A stretch of 64,000 bases of DNA from JAXGTO01 sp040774885 (GTDB taxonomy: Bacteria; Actinomycetota; Coriobacteriia; Coriobacteriales; Eggerthellaceae), in the NCBI GenBank assembly GCA_040774885.1, contig JAXGTO010000008.1, forward strand, positions 1 through 64,000. Direction: 5' to 3'. Shown here piece after piece: positions 31,001 to 36,340 of the stretch (positions are counted from its first letter, which is position 1; every line of letters starts with the position of its first letter). The translations under genes were made by a program, and so were the position numbers. Below the pieces are notes generated by a model, which saw only the letters and a list, made by a program, of their open reading frames with translations, was not told where the DNA came from and did no database searches.

Positions 31001-32244
31001 TCACCGTGGGCGACAATGCCTATACCTCCACCACGGCCACCAGCACCGTCGGTGTCGTGTTCGCGACGCACTACGAAGCCAACGGGGCGACCTCCGGCAC
31101 GGTGCCCGTCGACTCCAACAAATATCCGCGCGGCGCCACAGTCACCGTATCGGGCAATACGGGCAACCTGGCCAAAGACGGCAGCGTGTTCGCCGGCTGG
31201 AACACCAAGGCCGACGGCACCGGCACTTCATATGCCGCCGACAGCACCTACGTCGCCGAAGGCGATGTGACGCTCTATGCTCAGTGGCTGAGTGCCGGCA
31301 CCAAGGTGGGCGCCAAGGCCGATTCCACTTCCAAGCTGTATCCCGGCAAGGAAATCGCCTATACCATCACCGTGGGCGATGTTCCCGCCGGCGCGACATC
31401 GGCTGTTGTCACCGACGTGCTCGCCTCCACGCTCACCTACGTTGACGGCAGCGCCAGCGATGGTGGAACCTACGATGCCGCAACCCGCACGATCACCTGG
31501 GACGTCACCGGCAAGGCGGCGGGCTGCAAGCTGACCTTCCGTGCCCAGGTTGCGTCTTCTGCCACGGCGGGCAGCACCATTTCGAATACGGCCACCACCA
31601 CGGCGACCGTCGGAGACACCACGTATTCCGCCACCACCGATCCTGACAACCAGACGGTGGACACCACGCCCGCTCTGCCCTCGATCGAAAAGAGCACCGA
31701 AGCCAGGAACATCTCGGCGGGCCAAGAAGTCGTCTACAAGATCGTGGCCACCAACACGTCTTCCGAGAAGTCGGCGCGTGGCCTGGTGCGCGACTACGTG
31801 CCCGAGAACACGACGTTCGTGTCGTGCAGCGACGGCGGTGCCTACAATGCAGCGACTGGTGCTGTGACCTGGCTGGTTCCCGAACTGGCATCGAAAGATA
31901 CCTATGAAATGACGCTTACCGTCAAGGTGGCCGACGACCTGGCTGCCGATGCCAGCGTGAGCAACGTCGCCGCTGTTGGTCCGGCCGAAGATCTGCCCAC
32001 CGACCCGACGGCCGATGATCTGAACAATGCCGGCGATCCGACGGCGCAGAAGTCCAACAAGGTGACCACCGCCCAAGCCGGCGCGACGCCTGCTGCTTCC
32101 ACCGGCACGAAGGCCGCCACGGCTGCCACGGCCAAGACCGCCGATGGCACGGCGCCGTACGTCATCGTGATGCTGATCGTAGGTGCGGTGGCGGTTGCGA
32201 TGCTGATGGTGTCGCGCCGCAAGCGCCGCAACGGTTGCCGGTAA
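19024..32244 (+). CDS. Giant multi-domain surface protein (beta-helix modules, InlB-B and DUF11 repeats)
   Basis: About 4,406 residues, probably an adhesin or biofilm-type surface protein. The signal peptide is residues 1-41, ending in STSYA, followed by an Ala/Ser/Gln/Asp-rich linker. Seven large modules each open with a header like DGxNGDDxNxGxxPxxPVKT (near residues 238, 523, 1296, 2096, 2679, 2979, 3306) and contain right-handed beta-helix repeats such as GGAIYCSGS and FSGNSA. Residues ~3620-4210 are three tandem units, each an InlB-B (Listeria-Bacteroides) repeat with GWNTKADGTGT plus a DUF11-like domain; a fourth DUF11-like domain follows. The C-terminus is one TM helix (PYVIVMLIVGAVAVAMLMV) and a basic tail (RRKRR) without a canonical LPxTG motif. 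AAGGG lies 8 bp before ATG 19024. The ligand is unknown. Confidence 0.88.
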   Translation: MDQHSTARGALAKGSFSSKAVSLLMSVVMVMGICVPSTSYATDASTQQAQGASAQSTDQTQEASAQADDSSAQPAAQADVAADTGQADATSQSDAAATSTDSSKTESAATTAGSAASGSTATDKAESTYTVTLSATDGATFATDAIDGVTFNKDATQATIKVTAGETLADSFKADTLPQLVFPDNAQLGAWAYSADDGLQELTVDQLLSMKITRDITFETELVPVEDDEATTMADKVIYWNPSEHDIKDPADDTVLAPKGDDANSGVSAKYPVLTWDRVKEIYEGSTGYTVHIMATAVLGTEKTGGGYIVPLDLNINGKNGATDYNVTFTTWDQNEEELFLIPSYDASTTPATEAGSLTVANVTFSPASSTMNSIRIIGGNSTDGANAAGGQLTIGESFKTTSPIQYELNEYGLSLADTDPDTAAIYNPLVLDAQGSSVPQTYTIYYSGINGNMFYQYANVVQAGANGPADMYGQEYFVLSARNEGFHWNYYYDGESMHPTDETQWDKSKLELSVDYRYSAVYVNPTVATSSFGGSCKYPVKTMEEALNIVENSSWEDAVDRVIYICGTIDVNNNTSWDLSHARDAYRTKVYVCSSPLINDAHVHSVPTTLFNVASGVRLNITGMDVFYNLSTDYNDTTLTHTIFNVNPGASLKVTDTNISGKTDEGSMSQGWGVKIAGSSTANTSFTMDGESSISYNSRGIQAVGVGSDKTKTTITLNGGSVSHNDLRIGSNSTEPVVGYTGGAGVYAANATLDIAGGSIDDNTVTGTYYNGYRYLYGAGVYASATDITMSDGSASRNSAGSYSTGGAFYMTGGGDFTMSGGTIDGNSSTSSSYPDGAGSALYYTNNGAVSISGGTVSNNTQAAYGAIYLTSSTNTLAIGEAVFSGNKSTNYNSSSAGAVYCSTYTTVTVDGATFKSNSASSGSSGNGGAIYCSGSGSQLTVKNTSFTGNSSGGNGGAIYAYSPDFSRPTSIENCTFDGNSCASSGVGAAVYSGGAATTVLSCEFMNQTGYNGSLYASANSTDVTDCNFHDNNVTNGAGVFASGSTSIVGTTFKDNSATNGGGVYSNSTVKICDSTFSGNSASNCGGGLCVNSGSVYVYQSGETGISTSFSGNSANYGGGVSNGSSYSATGAGTLYLEGGTFADNTATLGGATLYNCGTVWMEGGTYSHAAATDNAIYNDVSYSSLGNKFYLDPTKVTFLNDAFFLNTAPSKVWLLKDPGTSTFPLSVNTDNFKTGSVVVTPSGAVSHSDHDGSSVSYSEIDVHTFPTNFQGGTLPTGATIQGYSTNLILGGQGVFLDGTNGDDANSGADPLHPVKTWMQANANLRTNIAVANAAGTTFEPYIYVVGTVPIAEDTTWTLDPDDATLTQTAKAYDADWYPQVQRFDSYFGSLVNVTAGKLTLDTITINGKAEGCSPTNNTDSQTGGGVDPLITVQTGATLDLAKGSKVSNNYQYGIRAYGATINMTDDAFVGNNRNTAIYAQDGTAVNMTDSAQLDIGPSYATNASDVASRSGIKLVGTAQKDSTLEMQGTSHIECYGLIGVDAGSYSQATIGSAADTADSHPYIETQNGSNITSYENKGAIVGSNDSKVLMQGYAQIRPSAEPDAGTRSGYGYVSQASSNDSAHPSTFTMTDHASMINLTAGLHTYGSYYLTSTVQGSAQITNCQYGLLTDNGSNDTFVFADDSSISCTDDNPDSAYGVYARYSSSNNTVTFKDKASLVDLNSGIWASYSSYTQSGWKVSFEDQSVINNMKNYGIYLGSYTSKWDISFSGSAGIDTCGSYGISLAGIGGSSYGQHSVTFGGDSYITDCSGYDFYDYSTGTYLTMNDNAVFRGGTPSESKMQNALVYVYYNTSSTRRPGSFTMNDKSSVEGAHCYLDTDEAYRASYGRGVYLYVNDQVSYSMSMNDSATIKDNFGTGLYLNSIYTGYSGTLSASLYDNASITGNGYQGLYVGGYREESTAKTKASLAAGVTVSGNAASYAETALQGREIYNAGSLTMDIAATVENEIYLPYPGHIITLTDADSVGSEGAAADKFKIGYDNNFIAQRVVEPSDSVSDASQYLGSFTESTNVPDGCKMVAGAGTDANCIVVQSGNAVFLAGDSSSYYSGSGAYGNDSNNGLSPSTPVRTFARAKEVLATLPQGSNIIICNHYVDPTTATTTLTTSGKDLDWSFDADGTFTNASGETWTPRLVAYSSLNTPMVVFTGTLSALQRVDFSNLTFEANTGTTQYTYNFIEGRANSQKALITGCTFIHGRQNAVSVSNSNSTITVDNCDFSDFAVMQTDVSYLDPCLANNSFLNCSSGALNVANCDFSGFDIPAYSFRFIASGGKLSVADCSFDDNAFSGQYYKEWNDGEAQYSGALVSSSGTATISNVSMDGNSFDLEYGDKPGVTFIGSNLSGALLSLTGTSTVSNSTVDGNSVKLRATSGDENLYASGTLQGLVRMGTGTMTDCSISNNTASGGTYIQGVGLYSYGGLSTLTNCTIDNNKVVQSDISQTGWPLDTDSTAGGGIYVSRGSNAGVIMLSGSISNNVSLKGSAAYIDGTIDSSYNAGSLTMGGGSVSGNSNYDGSATAYEGSPIYDNGNLTIKGGRSAIADHIYLTSVDHPITLAGAIYQKNRIYNVDCNTDSSAGDARFKKGSVVVKPDGDVLDSATSYLRYFNVAATGFVLAKQQPNLVLKSYVFLDSVNGSDSNDGSNPDSAFKTLQGAFDMLTARDGDITNTIFYISGPMNITSDETWSLEGSRDPDTGDLTSEFVRYTGFSLTGGYTWPAYTGNLFDVADGATLSIDNATVNGRRDTDDTQGEALIKVEKGGTVKLNAGTTLTLNTNTDSPLSGKGGAILNSGTVNVGNGVTISETKATQGGGIYSTSDGTNAGVINVRGTTASIVPEVYLEGTGTSRNNPGLDAVVNAAVNYAPASKTQLSIVLQNAYEGRPVVDYPDSYTPNLVDAQKYHLESSVASLYRLGNRATASDILELQLKGVIYIDGQNGDDSYGGTTPDTAVKTFKHAYELLKLRELQDPDGNGGGVLMVVDTVDVSSDIQLINTPGSASVKDISQYIDVNDASQNVETAGTVYIRRYSQPTAHASMEGFTHASNVNALVNVKAGGTLTMSDFGVQGHSETVESSDTRFAAPGVQAESALITVQGGGTFDCNWCEFTDNDNAETGGQGGAVYVGNDLVNGNGSVTLRNATVSNTSAEQGSALYNNGKLAFDSNMDITGSIYLAGTGSEAQPATSHYIDILASGTTNASGKYDVEVQDPYRTRTIADYPETATNAERASYNFQSNVTDYYVLRNRGTDDTVLELQFKSAIYIDGIHGDDANDGKTADTAVKTLKQAYTLLESTESSYLYVVDAVTTTADTSLTTTSYSDGNGDSVTLTVNPIEVYRYAQPTAHASLTGFTHETNTGALFDSAGGTLTLGDLVVNGHSNAITGVNYPDSRIAAGAQAKSALLRTEEHGTLQLESGAVLRDNDNVSAATDDASMQGGAVNNEGSFFFNQAMLINNKAVHGAAVYQDGNQFVIESMAADAIGTQGIYLTATTGSSAVNHVISINGDEIPAEVTGDNALQVDMDNAVRGRNVVVYSDGSYSGELADQLSHYAVGSTVPDNLPLVVSKTETNTLELMNYLVTYYDNGSTSGAVPVDASSPYVPGATATVLGNTGDLSKDNATFVGWNTKADGTGTHYDADDTQVMNEDLDLYAMWLGAQKTAAQTEENILRPGQVLTYTVTATVPEAATSVTITDVVPTGTAYVQDSATQGGTYKNGTITWKTGSMAAGETFTAEFKVTVPDDAAIGTEVSNTAKVAVGTNSLDSNTTINTVGETHKVVYHGNGSTSGTVPADATHYAVGESATVLGNTGSLVKTAATFAGWNTKADGTGTHYVAGDTVTVANDQVDLYAMWVGGTKSVSQPETTLLPGQELTYTIDITVPEASTAVTATDTLPTGTTYVTGSADEGGTYADGIVTWNLGAATAGQTFTLSFKVTVDQNAAEGTQIDNKAQFTVGDNAYTSTTATSTVGVVFATHYEANGATSGTVPVDSNKYPRGATVTVSGNTGNLAKDGSVFAGWNTKADGTGTSYAADSTYVAEGDVTLYAQWLSAGTKVGAKADSTSKLYPGKEIAYTITVGDVPAGATSAVVTDVLASTLTYVDGSASDGGTYDAATRTITWDVTGKAAGCKLTFRAQVASSATAGSTISNTATTTATVGDTTYSATTDPDNQTVDTTPALPSIEKSTEARNISAGQEVVYKIVATNTSSEKSARGLVRDYVPENTTFVSCSDGGAYNAATGAVTWLVPELASKDTYEMTLTVKVADDLAADASVSNVAAVGPAEDLPTDPTADDLNNAGDPTAQKSNKVTTAQAGATPAASTGTKAATAATAKTADGTAPYVIVMLIVGAVAVAMLMVSRRKRRNGCR
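29884..31647 (+). repeat. Three 588-bp tandem coding repeats (InlB-B + DUF11 units)
   Basis: Within the giant gene, near-identical ~35-bp stretches encoding GWNTKADGTGT begin at 30018, 30606 and 31194. The spacing is exactly 588 bp each time, or 196 codons. The identical DNA blocks would allow in-frame expansion or contraction by recombination. Confidence 0.75.
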
Positions 32245-32251
32245 TCCGGCG

Positions 32252-32276
32252 CGCCCCGACGTTGGCTGTCGGGGCG
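32252..32276 (+). terminator. Hairpin after the giant gene (weak terminator)
   Basis: Stem CGCCCCGAC / GTCGGGGCG just after the stop codon, with no T run. A second hairpin, GAAGCGGGC / GCCCGCTTC, follows near 32333-32363. The remaining sequence to ~32550 shows no gene. Confidence 0.45.
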
Positions 32277-32550
32277 ATGCGGAAGCTCGAACCAAGGCGG
32301 GCGTCATGGCCGCCGCGCAACCAGAAAGACGAAGCGGGCTCGGCACAGCGCCGGGCCCGCTTCATGTCGCGATGCCTGCCTTGGGTCGCACCATCTGCCG
32401 CGATACTCCGTCTGCACACGATGCTCCGTTGTGCTGCTGGCCTCGGACTTTGCTTTTCCGCGATGCCCGCTGCGGCCGCAATATATGGGGGAGTGGGGGC
32501 TATTACCCACAACGCACTCGGAAAACGTGTGTGAAAACGGCGATTGCCCG

Positions 32551-32579
32551 TTGACCGCGGCAAAGGTGCAGCATACAAT
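32551..32579 (+). promoter_or_regulatory. Sigma70-type promoter of rplM-rpsI
   Basis: TTGACC (32551-32556), a 17-bp spacer, and TACAAT (32574-32579) make a near-consensus promoter upstream of ribosomal protein genes. Confidence 0.8.
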
Positions 32580-32585
32580 GCAAAA

Positions 32586-32769
32586 GTTCGCTTTCAAAAG
32601 CCCCGTAGAAGCAGACCTTGTTGCGAAACGGAAGGAAGGGTGTCCAGACCCACACCATCCGCGCCCGGCGTAGGAACCCGGCACCTCGCGCAAACTGCAC
32701 TTTTGGAAAACGACAACCTGCCTTGCAGCCGCAAGCCGCAGGGTGGGAACGCATGATGGAGGAACAAGA
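32586..32769 (+). ncRNA. Predicted long 5' leader of rplM-rpsI
   Basis: From the strong promoter, the transcript would carry ~185 nt before the rplM GTG. The leader contains inverted segments (for example GGGTGT...ACACC and CTTGCAGC...GCCGCAGGG). L13-S9 operons in other bacteria can be autoregulated through leader RNA, so a ribosomal-protein binding element is plausible. I could not match it to a named family. Confidence 0.4.
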
Positions 32770-33204
32770 GTGAAGACGTATTACGCAAAGCCCAACGAAG
32801 TTGAGCGCGAATGGGTCTTGATCGATGCGGAAGACCAGATTCTGGGCCGCGTCGCCACCAAGGCCGCGCATATCCTCAAGGGCAAGCACAAGCCGACCTA
32901 TACGCCGCATGTTGACACGGGCGATTTCGTCGTCGTCATCAACGCCGACAAGATCCGTCTGTCCGGCATCAAGGCGTCCAGCAAGGAATACTACAGCCAC
33001 AGCGGTTATCCCGGTGGTCTGAAGTGCGAATCGTTCGAAGAGGCCATGGAAAAGCACCCCGAGCGCGTCATCGAGCACGCCGTCAAGGGCATGCTCCCCA
33101 AGAACACCTTGGGTCGCGCCATGGGCATGAAGCTCAAGGTGTACGCCGGTCCCGAACATCCGCATATGGCTCAGAAGCCCCGACAGATCAAGATGGAGGA
33201 TTAA
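32770..33204 (+). CDS. rplM: 50S ribosomal protein L13
   Basis: L13 is an early-assembly large-subunit protein. The 144-residue chain has the standard N-terminus KTYYAKPNEVEREWVLIDA, then LGRVATKAAHILKGKHKP, and the C-terminal GMLPKNTLGRAMGMKLKVYA with GPEHPHMAQKP. It starts with GTG at 32770, with GGAGG 7 bp upstream. rpsI follows after 3 bp, the usual pairing. Confidence 0.98.
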   Translation: MKTYYAKPNEVEREWVLIDAEDQILGRVATKAAHILKGKHKPTYTPHVDTGDFVVVINADKIRLSGIKASSKEYYSHSGYPGGLKCESFEEAMEKHPERVIEHAVKGMLPKNTLGRAMGMKLKVYAGPEHPHMAQKPRQIKMED

Positions 33205-33207
33205 CCC

Positions 33208-33600
33208 ATGGCAGGTGAAGCTATCTATTACGGCACCGGCCGTCGCAAGAATGCGGTTGCCCGCGTGCGCATCGTTCCCGGCAGCGGCAAGATCACGGTC
33301 AACGGCCGCGAAGCCGCCCAGTTTTTCGGCCGTCAGGCACTGGTCGATTACGCCACCACGCCTTTCAAGGTCACCGATACCACCGGTCATTTCGACGTCA
33401 TCGCCACGTGCAACGGCGGCGGCGTGTCCGGCCAGGCCGGTGCTCTGCGCCACGGTATCGCCCGAGCCCTTCTTTCCGCCGGCGATTATCGCGCCGAGCT
33501 GAAGAAGGCCGGCTACCTCACGCGCGACAGCCGCATGGTCGAGCGCAAGAAGTACGGCTTGAAAAAGGCCCGCAAGCGTCCGCAGTTCAGCAAGCGCTAG
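33208..33600 (+). CDS. rpsI: 30S ribosomal protein S9
   Basis: S9 is a small-subunit head protein whose C-terminal tail reaches the P-site tRNA. The 130-residue product has YYGTGRRKNAVARVRIVPGS, then GGGVSGQAGALRHGIARAL and the invariant basic end KKARKRPQFSKR. It is cotranscribed with rplM and followed by a strong terminator. Confidence 0.98.
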   Translation: MAGEAIYYGTGRRKNAVARVRIVPGSGKITVNGREAAQFFGRQALVDYATTPFKVTDTTGHFDVIATCNGGGVSGQAGALRHGIARALLSAGDYRAELKKAGYLTRDSRMVERKKYGLKKARKRPQFSKR

Positions 33601-33605
33601 TGTTC

Positions 33606-33640
33606 ATTGCGCCGCCCGAGAGGGCGGCGCAATTGTTTTA
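33606..33640 (+). terminator. Rho-independent terminator after rpsI
   Basis: A perfect 12-bp stem ATTGCGCCGCCC / GGGCGGCGCAAT with a GAGA tetraloop, followed by TGTTTT. Confidence 0.93.
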
Positions 33641-33669
33641 TGCGCGGAAAACTGCCTGAAACAAAGAAG

Positions 33670-33704
33670 TCGTACGTTATAGGCATCGACGACGTACGAT
33701 GCCT
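33670..33704. promoter_or_regulatory. Two interleaved inverted repeats upstream of glnA
   Basis: TCGTACGT (33670-33677) pairs with ACGTACGA (33692-33699), and AGGCATCG (33681-33688) pairs with CGATGCCT (33697-33704). The right arms overlap, so the two pairings exclude each other. They precede a possible promoter (TTGACG at 33724, 17-bp spacer, TATCGT at 33747) and may be an operator for nitrogen control. Confidence 0.45.
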
Positions 33705-33789
33705 GGGATTCTCGCGTATTCGCTTGACGTGGTAGGCAGGCATCCATATCGTTTGACGTAGGCAAACCAACCAGACGGGAGTACCGCGC

Positions 33790-35883
33790 ATGGACTCGAT
33801 TTCCGAGATCTACGGTTCCATGGTCTTCAACGACCACACCATGAAGGAAAAGCTGCCCTCCGACATTTACAAGAAGCTGGCGCAGACCATCCAGGAAGGC
33901 AAGCCCATCGACCTGGAAGTGGCCAATGTTGTGGCGCATGCCATGAAGGAATGGGCCATCGATCTGGGGGCAACCCACTACACCCACTGGTTCCAGCCGC
34001 TCACGGGCATCACGTCCGAAAAGCACGACAGCTTCATGGAGCCCGTCGGCGACGGCCGCGCCATCACCAAGTTCAGCGGCAAGGAGCTCATCCAAGGCGA
34101 GCCCGATGCCTCCAGTTTCCCCTCGGGCGGGCTGCGCGCTACCTTCGAAGCACGCGGCTACACCGCTTGGGACCCCACCAGCTACGCCTTCATCAAAGAT
34201 GAGGTGCTCTGCATCCCCACGGCGTTTTGCAGCTATACCGGCGAAGCTCTGGACAAGAAGACTCCGCTGCTGCGTTCCATGAGCGCCATCGATGAGCAAG
34301 CCCAGCGCGTGCTCAAGTTCTTCGGCGAAGACGGCCATCGCGTGGTGACCACCGTCGGGTCCGAGCAGGAATACTTCCTCATCTCCGAAAAAGACTTCAC
34401 GCAGCGCCAAGACCTCAACCTCACCGGCCGCACGCTGTTCGGCGCCGACCCCTGCAAGGGCCAAGAGCTCGAAGAGCACTACTTCGGCGCCATCCGTCCC
34501 ACGGTCAACGAGTTCATGAAGGAACTCGACACCGAGCTGTGGAAGCTCGGCGTTGCCGCAAAGACCAAGCACAACGAAGTGGCCCCTGCGCAGCATGAGC
34601 TGGCTCCCGTGTTCAGCAACTCCAACCGCGCCATCGATGAGAACCTCCTCACCATGGAAAAGATGCGCCTTTTGGCCAGTCATCATGGGCTGGTGTGCCT
34701 GCAGCACGAAAAGCCGTTCGAAGGCATCAACGGTTCCGGCAAGCACAACAACTGGTCCATTAGCTACGGCAAGACCAACCTGCTCGATCCGGGCGACACC
34801 CCCATGGACAACCTGCGCTTCCTGGTGTTCCTCACCGGCGTCATCCAGGCCGTCGATGAATACCAAGAGCTCCTGCGCATGAGCGTGGCTTCCGCTGGCA
34901 ACGACCACCGTCTGGGCGCCAATGAGGCTCCGCCCGCCATCATCTCCATCTTCCTCGGTGATGAACTGGGAGCCATCGTCGATGCGCTCATCAACGGCAA
35001 CCACTACACCAGCGCCAAGAAGGCCGTCATGGACCTGGGCGTCGACGTGCTGCCCAACTTCCTCAAGGACAACACCGACCGCAACCGCACCAGCCCCTTC
35101 GCCTTCACCGGCAACAAGTTCGAATTCCGCATGCCCGGTTCCTCGGTCAATCTTTCCGACTGCAACATGGTCCTCAACACGGCCATGGCCAAGAGCCTCA
35201 AAGAATTCGCCGACGAAATGGCCGGTCTCAAGGGCGCCAAGTTCGAAGAAGCCGCGCTGGCCTACCTCAAAAAGACCCTCACCGATCACCAGCGCATCAT
35301 CTTCAACGGCAACGGCTATGCCGAAGAATGGGAAAAGGAAGCCGTCAAGCGCGGCCTTGCCAACCATCGCAACACCGCCGAGGCGCTGCCCTGCTTCGTC
35401 GAGCCCAAGTCCATCGCGCTGTTCGAAGAATTCGGCGTGCTCACCGAGCTCGAGGTCCGCAGCCGCTATGAAGTGAAGCTCGACAAGTACACCAAGCTGC
35501 TCAACATCGAAGCCAACGTCATGGAACGCATGGTGCATCGCAGCTACCTGCCCGCCGTCGACGAATACGCCGCCGACGTTGCCAGCCAAATTGCCACCGT
35601 CAAAGCCGTCATGGCCACTGCCGACCAGAAGTACCAGGAAACGCACCTCAGCCATATCCTCGAAGGCGTCCAAGCCACCTGCAAAGCCCTCGATAAGCTC
35701 GAGGTCGAGCACAAGAAGGCCGAGGCCATCGTCGATGACAACCAGAAGCAAGCCGACTACTACGCCAAAAAAGTCATTCCTGCCATGGAAAAGCTCCGTG
35801 CCGAAGTCGACAGCCTCGAACTCAAGACCAGCGAAGACTATTGGCCGGTGCCCAGCTACAACGACATGCTCTTCTACGCGTAG
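33790..35883 (+). CDS. glnA: Type III glutamine synthetase (GSIII)
   Basis: It makes glutamine from glutamate, ammonia and ATP. The 697-residue length fits GSIII, a dodecamer found in Bacteroidetes, cyanobacteria and several anaerobes, and not GSI (~470). Diagnostic stretches are THYTHWFQPLTGITSEKHDS, GSEQEYFL, KHNEVAPAQHELAPVFS, GSGKHNNWS and NEAPPAIISIFLGDE, which carry the metal-, ATP- and glutamate-binding residues. The C-terminal third (~550-697) is mostly helical. GGGAG lies ~7 bp before the ATG. A giant hairpin begins at its stop codon. Confidence 0.95.
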   Translation: MDSISEIYGSMVFNDHTMKEKLPSDIYKKLAQTIQEGKPIDLEVANVVAHAMKEWAIDLGATHYTHWFQPLTGITSEKHDSFMEPVGDGRAITKFSGKELIQGEPDASSFPSGGLRATFEARGYTAWDPTSYAFIKDEVLCIPTAFCSYTGEALDKKTPLLRSMSAIDEQAQRVLKFFGEDGHRVVTTVGSEQEYFLISEKDFTQRQDLNLTGRTLFGADPCKGQELEEHYFGAIRPTVNEFMKELDTELWKLGVAAKTKHNEVAPAQHELAPVFSNSNRAIDENLLTMEKMRLLASHHGLVCLQHEKPFEGINGSGKHNNWSISYGKTNLLDPGDTPMDNLRFLVFLTGVIQAVDEYQELLRMSVASAGNDHRLGANEAPPAIISIFLGDELGAIVDALINGNHYTSAKKAVMDLGVDVLPNFLKDNTDRNRTSPFAFTGNKFEFRMPGSSVNLSDCNMVLNTAMAKSLKEFADEMAGLKGAKFEEAALAYLKKTLTDHQRIIFNGNGYAEEWEKEAVKRGLANHRNTAEALPCFVEPKSIALFEEFGVLTELEVRSRYEVKLDKYTKLLNIEANVMERMVHRSYLPAVDEYAADVASQIATVKAVMATADQKYQETHLSHILEGVQATCKALDKLEVEHKKAEAIVDDNQKQADYYAKKVIPAMEKLRAEVDSLELKTSEDYWPVPSYNDMLFYA

Positions 35884-36180
35884 CGGATTTCTCGCGGGCG
35901 CTCCGCTCCTTCCTCCTCGCTTACGTAGCGCTAGTACGCTACGCTCGTCGGGCGGAGCGGGGCACTCCGCGAGAAAACCGCTACCAAGCTGAGAGGTATT
36001 CTAAGCGGCGTCTGGACGAGGAACGGCGGGCTTACGTAGCGTCAGTACGCTACGCCCGCCGTTTCTCGTCCATCCATCCGCTTAGAATGCCTCTCAGGAC
36101 TCGGCGGGGCTCGCGCGGCGTCCCGCGACTCACCGCGGGCTTACGTAGCGGCAGTACGCTGTGCCCGTCGTTTCTCGTCC
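35880..36180. repeat. Three successive large hairpins with a shared loop core
   Basis: Hairpin 1 pairs GTAGCGG-TTTCTCGCGG (from 35880, including the glnA stop) with the segment ending at 35984. Hairpin 2 pairs 35991-36030 (GAGAGGTATTCTAAGCGG, later GGCGGGC) with 36054-36095. Hairpin 3 spans ~36122-36167. Each loop holds GCTTACGTAGCG-nn-AGTACGCT (35919, 36030, 36139), itself a small palindrome. No gene is present; the rest of the gap to 36340 holds the ilvE promoter region. Confidence 0.8.
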
Positions 36181-36276
36181 ACCTTGGCCCCGTGGCGCTT
36201 TGGCGCTGCGGGGTTTCCGTTTTCGCAAGGTGTGTGCACTTGAGCGAAAAGCCCTGTTCACTTTAGTTGCTTGGAG

Positions 36277-36282
36277 TACAAT
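36277..36282 (+). promoter_or_regulatory. Candidate -10 element (TACAAT) of the ilvE operon
   Basis: TACAAT lies 58 bp before the ilvE start in locally AT-rich DNA. The -35 region is poor (TGTTCA nearby). Confidence 0.4.
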
Positions 36283-36340
36283 GTTCCACATTATCGAATA
36301 GCCGCACAGAGTGCGCGCAAGCTCGAAGGAGATGGCCTCA

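Noticed and set aside
26656..31071. A 1,471-codon open frame antisense to the giant surface-protein gene
   Set aside because: It lacks domain structure and has a His/Val/Gly/Arg-rich composition typical of antisense frames of GC-rich genes. The + strand frame has a signal peptide, repeats and a TM anchor.
33604..35751. A 715-codon open frame antisense to glnA
   Set aside because: The + strand is an unmistakable type III glutamine synthetase, and the antisense frame shows no recognisable motif or ribosome-binding site.
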